64,000 bases of DNA from Fallopia convolvulus. Taxonomy: Eukaryota > Streptophyta > Magnoliopsida > Caryophyllales > Polygonaceae. Positions 11,854 through 21,954 of the stretch are shown one piece after another. The notes beneath the pieces are model-generated. The model ran no database searches. It had not been told where the DNA came from and was given only the letters and a program-made list of their open reading frames with translations. A program made the translations under genes and the position numbers. Positions within the stretch are counted from its first letter, which is position 1. The number at the start of each line of letters is the position of its first letter. The DNA is taken from positions 16,932,576 to 16,996,575 of the forward strand of contig OZ024722.1 of the NCBI GenBank assembly GCA_964016875.1, given 5' to 3'.

Positions 11854-12380
11854 ACTTACAAAGTCATTCAAATTACATAAAATTAGTGGGAAGCTGAGAT
11901 ACAATCTGGGATCCCACTCCTCGAGCTATAGCAAAATTGATCCTAGTGAAAATGTGTGCAGCAGTTGACGCTCAAATATCTTGAGTCTTAGAGAACTTCT
12001 GTATCCGCTTAAGCAATGAGATAGCATCCTTATCCAATTCTCCCAATGAAGAAAAGGAGAAAGGTAGAAAACCATACCCAATAGCCGCACACTTAGCTTG
12101 ATACTTGACACGTTTACGACGAGCTGCGTCAACCACTACACGTCCAGGCGCGAAGTCAAACATTCCAGATGATGTCAAGGGAGAAGATCCAGTCAAGTCA
12201 ACACACACATCAAGCCCTCCATCCCAGGAGTAGAGTAACATGTCCGCATGACGGAGGGGTTGGTTCTGCCCACCACAGAACCCAATATTCACTTCCTTAA
12301 TCACTGAAATTCCAGACCGATAGCAAATATCTACAAGGGCATCACGAACAACATTATGTCGATGTTTAATACCAACAATA
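11854..12380 (-). mobile_element. 5'-truncated RLE-type non-LTR retrotransposon, subfamily II, copy 1
   Basis: On the minus strand it opens abruptly inside the C-terminal domain at IVGIKHRHNVVRDALVDIC and runs through QPLRHADMLLYSWDGGLDVC, VDLTGSSPL and GYGFLPFSFSSLGELD. A short 3' UTR then leads into (AAT)n. It is close to the copy at 17845-19291 and clearly different from the segment fused to it at 12381. In that copy the same position is RHADM here versus a decayed region there. The domain has the R-x-AD...D-V-C-V-D pattern of an RLE-like nuclease (family knowledge plus inference). The upstream zinc knuckle and reverse transcriptase are absent. Confidence 0.75.
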
Positions 12381-15300
12381 CAAAAAGTTGGATGGGAGCC
12401 TAGAAACAAGTTGGGCCCCCACACCCTTTTGAATGCAAAAAACTCAATCTATGAAAAAAAAATGCACCACTCTTAGCATTGTTAGGGTGGCTAACAGAGA
12501 GAGACTTAATACGAAAAAGCGTATCCAAAGCCTCCTTATCAAATTCCCCAAACGTAGAGAAAGCGAAAGGGATAAATTTGTATCCGTTTTCCTCACATTT
12601 GGACGCATACTTCTTCTTTTTCCTCTCCACTGCGTTGTGCAAAGCCAACCCAGGTGCCCAAGAACTCGCACCCATACCAGCAAAGGGAGAGACCCTAGTC
12701 ACATCCACACAAGCATCCTTACCCTGATGCCAATTAAAAAGTAGAAGGTCTGCCTGCTTAAGATTATGCCCATTCTCCGAGAGGAAACCTATGGGAGCCT
12801 CCTTCCACACCGCGATCCCGAATTTGGAACAAATATCAACCATGATATCACGCACCAAATTATGCCTGAATTTCACACCCACCTCACTAGAACAGTGGAC
12901 ATCATGATCCCCCATTTGTCCATCCTAGGGGCGTTGCAACTCGGACAAATACTACCATTAGAAAACAGAGGTATCATAAGTCTGTAACACAACACAGAAA
13001 GAAATTGATGATGGTTCATCCTCTTCCCCCAAGCCATCAATAGGGATAGTGAACAAAAAATCTTGTGCATGAGGAGTACTGATACAGCTAAGAACATCAA
13101 CCTCCCTTGGGCTAAGCATGTACCTATCAACGAGACTTTTCTCAACGACACCAAAGTAAAACCTTGCCAGGGTTTTCATCATTCGGAGGGCAGGAGAAAC
13201 AGTGGTGAGAGAGATAGCATCAACGTTGCAAAAGGCATTGAAATCATGAAGAGCATGCTGAAAAGAAGGACCAGGAGAAACTATACCCGTATTCAACATA
13301 ATCTTGGCATGCAGTGTGCTCGTCTGAAACCGAGAAGCAAGAAAAGCATAACGGATAACATCCCCAGCAGCAAAGATGCCAGGACCGCCCACTTTGATGG
13401 GGAGAGTGGCCAACCGCCATTGCCAATCGCCAAAACCCGTCCCTGACGCAGTGACAACCTTCTCCCAGGAGAGGCGCGGAGCATGGTCAAACTAAACTTG
13501 AGCATTCGTGAAAGACACAGGGGAGCAAGTTCTCAAGGCGTAGGACAACTTTCCAACCCCAATACAGTTACATTGAAGAAGGAGCTCACATTGGGGGTCA
13601 TTAAGCCGGTTAACCGCCTCCATTAAGGCAATTGTTTAGTGACCCTTATCAAGGCCAAGTCCCTAATAAAGCCCACATCCAAGCTAACCGACCCACCAAG
13701 AAGTTTGACACCACTACGTGGGAGAGAGATGTTCGATGGGAAGACACCCTCCACCGGACTTCTAGGATCCTCCACAGGCTAGAAAAGCTCAGTTTTATCA
13801 ACATTCAGAAACAAACCACGTGCGGGCCCATCAGACCTAATAATGTCAAGCGCCTTATCCACCATTAGAGTATCTCCAACAATGGTGCCATCATCAAGAT
13901 ACCAAGCCTGAAGGGTGAGATTGCAAGCATGATTAATGGACTGAACCAGAGGATGGAGAGCTAGGGCAAACAACAAAGGCCCCAAAGGATTAGCTTGTTG
14001 GACCCCCTAACAAGACCATAATAAAGCCTAGCGGGTTGGGAGTAACAAAACTCAACCCAAGGAGCAATAGACGAACACCTCAACCTAGTTTTCTAGAGAA
14101 GGACACTCCTATTGACAAGGTTGAAAGCGTTCTTGAAATCCACTAAAAGCATAGAAAGCCCAACCTCATTTCCCTTAGACTCAACAAGCCTGTTTACAGA
14201 GTGTAGAACTGCCTCACAACCCCCAGGAACACCCACTCCAAACTGAAAATCCTGCAGATAATGGTTCACATAAGGGCCAATCACAGACGAAGCAACCTTG
14301 GAAACAAGCCTCCTCCATACCGTGCCTACAGAAATAGGGCGTAAACCACCACCTGGCTTGACCAAAGGAGTCAAGGGAGCACTAGCAATGAACTCCCCTA
14401 ACTGACTAGGGCACTGACCCTGAAGGAACAAGTTAACAACTCCGGTGATAGATCCTAACATCGACCACCGCAGAAGCAGCCCCTCCCAAAATATCAACAA
14501 AATGTTGAGCCCGAAGCCCATCACGGCCACATGAAGTCCCTTTAGGGAAGCTGTTGATCCTATCCCGCACCACATCTTTGTCAACAGAGAGAGCATCCTC
14601 ACCTAATGGAGAAGAAGGCAACACCGGAGAGGGGGCGTAGGGGTGTTTGGCCTCTAATTCACGGAGAGTGTCAGGATTAGATGGGGCAACTCCAGAAGAC
14701 GTAAGGACCTTAATAGCAGCGGTGAAGTGCCCGTCCCCAACCTTACGCTTACATTGAAAATGGTTAACTTCGTCAAGACTTCTTGATTTCTTCACACCCC
14801 TAGAGAGAGTCGCCACTTCAGATAAGCGATCAAGCACCAACCCAAGTCTATCCCCAGGATCTCTCCATCTAAGAATAGCGTGAGAAATACAATCAAATTG
14901 ACTCCGCTCCCGTTCTCCCGATCGCCGCTGAACTCTATTGCTAGGCACAAAAGCAGTCAAAATACAACAAGGCAAAAGAAGGAGTTGCACCCAAGCCGAC
15001 ACGTCATTTAGGCTCACAAGGACCTTATCAAGAGCACTAAGGAAAACTCTAGCAAATCCAAGCCTCAACTTAGGAGGAATACACTTCACAGTTTGCAACT
15101 TTTTAGAAAAAACACGATTAAGGAGAGGTATGGTCAAACAAGCAAGAGCATCCCCCAGTAAGGACAACTGAGAGGGAACAACAGGAGCGCTATCAACCTC
15201 CCCACCCACGCCATTAGAAATCAACACAACAGGTCTAGGAGGTTTGGAAATACCAAGGATCATAACGTCATCAAAACAAGGTGCATGGATCACAACACCA

Positions 15301-15560
15301 TCAGCATGCTTACAGTTCTTACTAAAAGTATGAGTGCAAAAACACTTACCACAAAGCCAGATACCAGCCTAATGAAGCGCCGAGTCCAATGCAGAGAAAA
15401 GACCCAAGTCACTAGCAACCCGTGCTTTGTGAGAAGCCGCCAAATCCGCCGTTTTGAAATGACGTGCCCCCAAGTGGTCAATAAAATATTTCTTGGTAAG
15501 CCCTCTACCACCTCCACTATTGCAACCATCAGATCCTTTAAACGGGCACAAAATACGGTC
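12381..15560 (-). pseudogene. Zinc finger - reverse transcriptase - CCHC - RLE polyprotein, broken
   Basis: Reading the minus strand: CPFKGSDGC then DHLGARHF (a C-x7-C...H-x4-H finger, about 15535-15460), followed by a second Cys/His patch CGKCFCTHTFSKNC near 15340. Reverse transcriptase follows with CGRDGLRAQHFVDILGG, LRPISVGTVWRRLVSK, QFGVGVPGG, catalytic motif A LLVDFKNAFNLVNR, motif B VQQANPLGPLLFAL, motif C YLDDGTIVG and GLFLNVDKTE. Then CPSCNAPRMDKWGDHDVHC (C-x2-C-x10-H-x3-C) leads into FRHNLVRD, KEAPIGF, KQADLLLF and CVDVTRVSPF. A CCHC knuckle placed just before an RLE is the hallmark of the R2 superclade. Frameshifts occur near 14093-13985, 13780-13500, around 12900 and at 12420. Confidence 0.75.
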
Positions 15561-16280
15561 TTAACCGGTACCGGCCATGACAGATTTCAACACAAACAAC
15601 CTAGCAGACAAAACTAAACAAAAGCAGAACAACAAAAGCCAAAAGCAGCCAACAAACACCAACCGAACACTATTGGCAAAGCTGTTGAACCCAAAACAAA
15701 ACAGCCTGTCGAACTCACAAACCAACAGAAGCAACCCACAAAGGACAGCACAACAAACAAAACACAACAACCTAAAACGACAAACCACACACAACACACA
15801 GCAAAAAAACACAGTAGACAAACCAGCCTGAAACGACCAACCAGCCTGAAACGACAACAGAAGGACCACAACAGCCGTAAACAACAACAAACAAACCAGA
15901 AGACGCAAGTAAAAAAACACAGCAGGCTGTTGATGACGACACACAAAAAACGCCCAACACACAAAAGCAGTCCCTGCTCACGGACCACAGTAGACGAACC
16001 AAACCAGGCACCAAAGAATTAAGCGAAAAAACTAACCTGAAAGGGACTCTCGGACGAGCAAACCCTAGCAACCTGATACTGATGACGACACAGTACCAAA
16101 CCCTACTGTCGCCCACACCAACGACGACGCACGACCATAACAGAGAAGATGGCCAGACCGGCCTACCAAAAACCGTCGGAAACCCAACCCAACCACAAGC
16201 CCTAACCCCCCTGCGATCGCCCTTCAAATCGGCCAAAAACCGTCGTTTTTTGAAGAAAGAGCTTTGTACTAAAAACCGTC
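12381..16280 (-). mobile_element. RLE-type non-LTR retrotransposon, subfamily I, nearly full length
   Basis: The minus strand carries a ~700-bp TG-rich leader (about 16280-15560), an N-terminal zinc-finger region, a reverse transcriptase and a C-terminal CCHC plus RLE-like domain. The 5' end abuts (TTA)n at 16281-16342. The 3' end is not followed by a repeat tail: the last codons (VSRLPSNFL in one frame) run straight into the middle of the subfamily II copy at 12380. There is no APE-type endonuclease, unlike plant L1 or RTE. Length ~3.9 kb with a single coding region fits R2/R4-type elements. It is disrupted by frameshifts and stops. Confidence 0.75.
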
Positions 16281-16322
<42 letters not shown>

Positions 16323-16342
16323 TGTTATTATTATTATTATTA
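16281..16342. repeat. (TTA)n microsatellite, 5' side of the retrotransposon copy
   Basis: TTA units are interrupted once by TTTG near 16321. It abuts the 5' end of the subfamily I element on one side and the fold-back element at 16343 on the other. Confidence 0.95.
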
Positions 16343-17746
16343 GAGTCCGGTTCAGGTGCGAATGGGCGCCCAGGTGCGAAATAAGAAAGAACAAGAGTCG
16401 TTGGATCAAGAAAAATCAAAGGCGTTGATCATTTCACTTAAAAGGGGAAAAACGGCACGGGCGAATTATTTGCGTATTTTTGAAAAAAATGGCCCAGATT
16501 TGTTCATCAATATTGTGGATTTGTTCATTGTTATATTCATATTTGTTCATTGGTTTTGACATATTTGTTCATCGGTTTGTGCATATGTGTTCATTAGTTT
16601 ATGCAGATTTGTTCATTGATAGATGCATAATTGTTCATTGTTATATTCATATTTGTTCATTGGTTTTGGCATATTTGTTCATCAGTAACATCAATTTGTT
16701 CATTGGTTTATGCATATTTGTTCATTGTCTTTTTCATATAATTGTTCATTGCAAGATGCATATTTGTTCACTAGTAAACTCAATTTGTTCATTGCTATAT
16801 ACATATTTGTTCATTAATAACATCAATTTGTTCATAGCTAAATAAGACACAAGCACTCCTCTTCGATTTGTTGCTATCTCGTTCTCTTAGCATACACCAT
16901 ATTATTGCAAAGTCAGATTCTTTATCTATTATCCTTTGCATTCAAGTTTCTACATCAAATTTATCTTATTTTGGTATTATATTTAGCACTTCATTCGTAT
17001 TGACAAGTTAGCCTTAAAACACTTCATTCGTATTAACCTTTGCATTCAAAGTAGACTTAAAGCACAAAATAAATGCAAAAATACACAAATAGATAGTCCT
17101 AAATGTACAAGTTGGTGGCATTGACACATAAACATAAGTTTATTTCAATTCACAAACAAAGGTTAGATCAATGAACAAAAAAGTTATATCAATGAACAAA
17201 CAATGGTGTACAAATGAACAAAAAAGAGTATATTAAAGAACAAATAATGGTATACCAATGAACAAATAATGGTATATCAATGAACAAATAAGGTTATATC
17301 AATGAACAAATATTGGTATATCGAAACTAATTATATGGGCATCAAAAACTAGATAATATTGTATTCATACCCATAAATAAGGTTAAAAAATAAAGCTAAA
17401 AATTAAAAAAAGTTTGAAATCGATGAACAATGTTATAAAAAACTCGATGAACAATGAGTTAGTATTGATGAACAAATGGTGAATATTGATGAACAAATCG
17501 TTATTTCTGATGAACAAACTGAGCGCGTCTCATAAAAACGTATTTTTCTAAAAAAACGTGAATAATACGGGAAAAATTCGTCTGTGCCGTATTTTATTGA
17601 AAAATACGCGAATAATACGGGAAAAATTCGCCCGTGCCGTATTTTATTTTTTTTAATGAATGTTTAATCAGGGACTTTGATTTTTTGGAATGAACGAGCG
17701 AGATTTATTCTTATTTCTCACACAGGCGCCTATTCGCACAAGACTC
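16343..17746. mobile_element. Fold-back TIR element with inverted arrays of TTTGTTCATT, 1404 bp
   Basis: The left end GAGTCCGG...GTGCGAATGGGCGCC matches, inverted, the right end GGCGCCTATTCGCAC...GACTC. The similarity continues inward (ACGGCACGGGCGAATT against its complement near 17625-17640), giving TIRs of roughly 150 bp. A plus-strand array of TTTGTTCATT words (16496-16850) faces an inverted array of AATGAACAAA (17160-17520). Both flanks are (TTA)n, so the target duplication cannot be measured; long TIRs and a GAG start suggest a Mutator-like element. No transposase. The ORFs across the arrays are repeat artefacts. Confidence 0.7.
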
Positions 17747-17826
<80 letters not shown>

Positions 17827-17844
17827 ATTATTATTAATATTATA
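17747..17844. repeat. (TTA)n microsatellite between fold-back element and retrotransposon
   Basis: A long clean TTA run degrades at its right end into AATATTATTATTAATATTATA, next to the 3' end of the retrotransposon copy on the minus strand. Confidence 0.95.
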
Positions 17845-19290
17845 AGGATTTACAAAAAGTGGGATTACAGAAAGTTAGTGGGAAGCCGAGATACAATCTG
17901 GGTCTCCACTCCTCTAGCTATAGAAAAATTGACCCTAGTGAAAATGTGTGCAGCAGTTGATGCCCCAATATCTTGAGTCTTGGAGAACTTCTGTATCCGC
18001 TTAAGCAATGAGATAGCATCCTTATCTAATTCTCCCAATGAAGAAAAGGATAAAGGTAGAAAATCATACCCAATAGCCGTGCATTTAGCTTGATACTTGA
18101 CACGTTTACGATGAGCTGCATCAGCCACCACACGTCAAGGTGCGAAGTTAGACATCCCGGATGATGTCAAGGGAGATGACCCAGTCAAATCGACACACAC
18201 ATCAAGACCTCCATCCCAGGAGTAAAGTAACATGTCCGCAGGACGGAGGCGTTCGTCCTGCCCGCCACACAACCCAATATCCACTTCTTTACCCACTGAA
18301 ATTCCAGACCGATGCAGATATCTACAAGAGCATCACGAACAACATTATGTCGATGTTTAATACCAACAATACCAGCACACGACACAGCATGATCTCCATA
18401 AATATCTCCGACAAAATCTCGGGAGCAAGTAGAGCACGACTTCGAATCAGAAAACAAGAGAACAACCAAACGGTAGCATAATACGCAACGATAAGTCTTA
18501 CCGTTCATGGTCTAACCCAAACCTGAAATTGGGACCGCCCTAAGCCAATCAGAGGTGTGTTCCCCCTGCTGAGATTTCCATAAGGCCATCTGTCGCTGAG
18601 ATAATGAAAATGTGGATTCTGCCACTTTGGTAACCTTTATGAAATATATATCTGCCAGTTTCTTCATGAGTTTGGGGGCAGCGATCTCACTCGGATTAGT
18701 CAAAATGTCAGTCTCCACAACCTTACTAAATAGACTCACCGCATCGTCAAAAGTTGCTCCAGATGCAACGACACCAGCCTGCCGAAGAAGTTTAGTCTGC
18801 AATTCAGCAGACTGCAACCGCGATGCAAGATAAGCATAATGCAAGACATCGCCAACAGAATAAACCCCAAGCCCCCCAAATACAAAGGGTAAAGTGGTAA
18901 GCCTCCATTTCCAATTGCCAAACCCTGGGCCAGAAGCAATAACAATACGCTCCAAGGAAGAACGAAGAGCTAAGTCAAAAGAGTGTTGAGCCGACTCAAA
19001 AATACGCGGGGGGCAAGTACGCATAGCAAAGTAGAGTTTGGAAACTCTAGTACAAGCACGGAGGAGCAACAACTCACACTGAGGATCATTAATCCGAGCA
19101 ACCGCATTCATAAGCTCAATGGTTTTGTCCACTCTCTTCATCACAAGGGCACTACTAAAATCAAAGTCCACACTAACAGGCCCACCTAACAATTTAACAC
19201 CGTGTAGAGGCCTAACAATATTAGGCGGGAAAATCCCTACAAGCCTGCTTCGAGGATCTTCTTTAGGCCAAAAGACTTCAGTCTTGTCCA

Positions 19291-19291
<1 letters not shown>
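17845..19291 (-). mobile_element. 5'-truncated RLE-type non-LTR retrotransposon, subfamily II, copy 2
   Basis: The minus-strand frame starts within the reverse transcriptase at MDKTEVFWPKEDPRSRL, stays open for about 259 codons (PPNIVRPLHGVKLLGG, ERIVIASGPGFGNWKW, GGLGVYSVGDVLHYAYLASR), then shows CSTCSRDF...GDHAVSC (C-x2-C-x11-H-x3-C), IVGIKHRHNVVRDALVDIC and, after frameshifts near 18330 and 18140, GYDFLPLSFSSLGELD and VSRLPTNFL. A UAA stop is followed by only ~30 nt before the (TAA)n-like tail. The copy is cut at its 5' end exactly where (ATT)n resumes (19292). 5' truncation is typical of target-primed reverse transcription. Confidence 0.8.

Positions 19292-19356
<65 letters not shown>
19292..19356. 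repeat. (ATT)n microsatellite at the 5' side of copy 2
   Basis: A clean ATT run of about 21 units immediately follows the truncated 5' end of the retrotransposon. It closes the series of (TTA)n-bounded insertions that began at 11782. Confidence 0.95.
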
Positions 19357-19358
<2 letters not shown>

Positions 19359-19484
19359 TCTTTGTCTATCTAATTTGGATGGTCCAAACGTCAAAGTCTA
19401 CGATCCACTGTTGTAAATCATGAAACAATTTGGGTTGGCTTGAATACAATGAAGAATTAGTATGAAAATTAACTATTAACTATA

Positions 19485-20251
19485 CTAGTTGTCCCCGTCG
19501 TGTCATGCACGACTATGACTCGATATTTTTTAGATATACTATAAAATATATATTAATGAATAAAAATGTAATATAAAATTTAATGTAAGTAATTTGTTAC
19601 CCGTAATATGTATAGAAATTATTTTTTATAAAATCAAATAAAACAAATTATATATATATATATATTATTAAGTTTAAGATTAAGAATAAACATAGATTAT
19701 TAAGATAAAATAATCTACATCGCTCATTTTCCTTGACAATATTTCATAAATAGGTTTAATATAAAAGAAGGAGATAAAATATGGAAAAAAAGTAAAAAAA
19801 GATATATTTTGAAAATATGGAAGAGATGAGATTTTGAAAAATAATAATTAATTTAATAATAATATATGTAATTGAGTATATTTATCTTTTAATATAAGAG
19901 AGAAAAAAAAACAACTAAAATGTTAAAAAGATTGAGCATATATATTTTATTGGCTTATAAGGAAAAAATTTAACCATTAGTTAAATTTTTTTAGTTAAGA
20001 TATTATCTCCTACCAAAAATTAAGATATTATCAAAATTTGGAAAATAAAAATAAATTTTAATTAAGTAGAAAAAAATTTCCATGTGGAATATAAAGTGGA
20101 AAGAATAATTAATATATAATTTTGATGGAGCAAAGATTAAATGACATGTGGCAAAATCCTATGTGGATTAATAATAGGATGCCATGTGTCAAAAGCTGAG
20201 GTGGCGCAATGTGGTTGCTCCAAACCTTATTGCTTTTATATATATAGTAGA
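19485..20251 (-). mobile_element. Non-autonomous Helitron (767 bp)
   Basis: On the minus strand it starts TCTACTATATATATAAAAGC at 20251 and ends with the hairpin GTCGTG-CATGA-CACGAC followed by GGGGACAACTAG at 19485. TC at the 5' end, a 3' hairpin and a CTRR end are Helitron hallmarks. The bases outside are A on the 5' side and T on the 3' side, as expected for insertion between A and T. No Rep/helicase is encoded; the interior is AT-rich. Confidence 0.75.
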
Positions 20252-20574
20252 TTTTATATTTTCACTATGTATTGCATATTTTAGATTTTTAACTTGGTAT
20301 TATATATATTATGAACAATGCGAAAGTTTCCATCGATTAAGCTAATTTCAATTATGTAATCATATTTTATATTTTAAAAATTACATTATTGGAGTAAAAA
20401 TAATGTATAATAAATGTCATAGATACAAAAAATGATTGCAACTATATGGATAGGGTTGTAAATATGATTACATGAAAACAATTTATGAATACATCCAATT
20501 AATCTATTGATGTTTCTTATTATTCTTTTATTTCAAATATCATTTTAATAAAACCATATTAAGATTCTACAAAA
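20252..20574. other. AT-rich DNA, nothing recognised
   Basis: No ORF, repeat or RNA could be supported between the Helitron and the tRNA-like sequence. Confidence 0.5.
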
Positions 20575-20655
20575 TTACAATCACATGATTTGAACCCATG
20601 ACCTATAGGTTCATAAATGTGTCTTAACCACTATGCTACACTCTATTCTTTGATT
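20575..20655 (-). repeat. tRNA-derived sequence (SINE head or tRNA relic)
   Basis: The minus strand carries an A-box-like TAGCATAGTGGTTAAG and, after about 30 nt, a B-box GGTTCAAATC, with GTGTAGCAT and CATGTGATT around them. This is the internal RNA polymerase III promoter layout of tRNAs and tRNA-derived SINEs. A cloverleaf does not close well, so a SINE is likelier than a tRNA gene. The far end was not found. Confidence 0.45.
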
Positions 20656-20879
20656 TTCTTTATGCAATTGTAATAATATAAAAATATTTTTGATCATTAT
20701 TAATGAGTGCAATAAATGGGGGCAAAACCCATTCTTATATGTATATAAGATTATTACTGAACTAAGGTTGTCAATGGGTCGGATTATAGGTGGATAGAAC
20801 CATCCCACCATCTTGCGAGTTAAAAATGGCCCAGTCGGCCAACCTGCCACCCACAGGTCATTCAGGTGCTTACTGAGAT

Positions 20880-21790
20880 ATCCCTTTCACTCCTAGCAAA
20901 GTTATGACATTCTTCTCGTAGTGGGTACCTACTTATCCAAGCATCCTTCCAAAATATGACCGACTTACCATCACCAACTTGTCATAGTAAGTCCTTCTGG
21001 AAATCCTCTTTTAAACTCATCAATTTCTTCCATTGCCATGAGACGTTTTTAGTACACACATATTCTAGCAGGTCTTTGTCTTTAAGATATTTTCCTTTAT
21101 AATACGGACCAAAAATTAGCCTGTTCTGCCAGGATTTTCCAAAGGAGTCGCATTTGTAGTGCTTTATTCAAATGACTAACTTTGCGTCAACCTAGTCCTC
21201 CCTTCTTTTTCGATTTACAAATCCTGTCCCATCCCACCATGGCCACATAGTCGCCTGATTTGTTCCAAAAGAATTTCCGGTTTATGGAATCGAGCTCATT
21301 TAGCATTTTTTCCGGCAACATGAAACTTTGCATAGTGTAGTACGATTTTGTAGGTAGGGTTGTTTTGATGAGAGTGCTTCTTCCAATTTGAGATAAGGAG
21401 TTTGCTTTCCATAGGGATAGGTGGTTATCGGTTTTATGTATAAGTGACTTGAACGTGGTCTTCGAAACTCTAGAATTGATGATTGGACATCCGAGATATT
21501 TTTCTAAAGCGCTTGAGTTAAGAATATTTATCTCTGGTTGGAGCATTCTTCTAATGTATGCGGGAATCCCTTTCGTTGTCTAGAAGGCAGATTTATGGAA
21601 GTTTACCTTTTGACTTGAGATATACGAGAACTCGTCAAGGATTGTTCGTATTTTTCTAAATGCGGTTGTCGTAGCAGGTGCAAAAATAAGTATGTCATCT
21701 ACAAATGATAGAAAAGGAACCCTAGTTCCGCCCCTAGTAATCGGAAAGCACCCACTGTATGAGTTATAAGGAGTTTTACCTTTGAGTTTG
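20880..21790 (-). pseudogene. L1 LINE C, 3' part: reverse transcriptase motif C onward
   Basis: The minus strand shows FLSFVDDILIFAPATT (motif C, here FVDD instead of FADD), SSQKVNFHKSAF, then an open frame with LEKYLGCPIINSRV, LWKANSLSQIGRSTLIK and KFFWNKS, and KKKGGLG; below 21187 comes QVGDGKSVIFWKDAWI. These are the thumb and post-RT segments of plant L1 ORF2. The upstream half of the same ORF2 lies at 27300-29205, separated by a 5.5-kb stack of later insertions. The missing piece between them includes motif A. No RNase H or poly(A) was found at the left end. Confidence 0.8.
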
Positions 21791-21954
21791 GGTTAAAGTA
21801 TAAAATATACACTTCTAAATAAACTAAACAATCTTGAGTTAATATATGTTAATGATTAATTTAATACCATGATAAAAATAAATAATTTTTATGACATAGT
21901 TTGTTATATTAATAAGAAGAATATAATTAATATAATGTGCAAGTTTATAATTTT

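Noticed and set aside
11701..11904. ORF with a long Asn run
   Set aside because: It is the (ATT)24 microsatellite read in one frame.
15561..16236. Cys-rich minus-strand ORFs that look like small secreted peptides
   Set aside because: They lie in overlapping frames of the TG-rich leader of the retrotransposon; no consistent cysteine pattern or stop-bounded gene.
16480..16845. 121-codon ORF resembling a repetitive membrane protein
   Set aside because: Made entirely of TTTGTTCATT repeats of the fold-back element.
17677..17976. ORF with a long Ile run
   Set aside because: It is the (TTA)n tract; no real protein.
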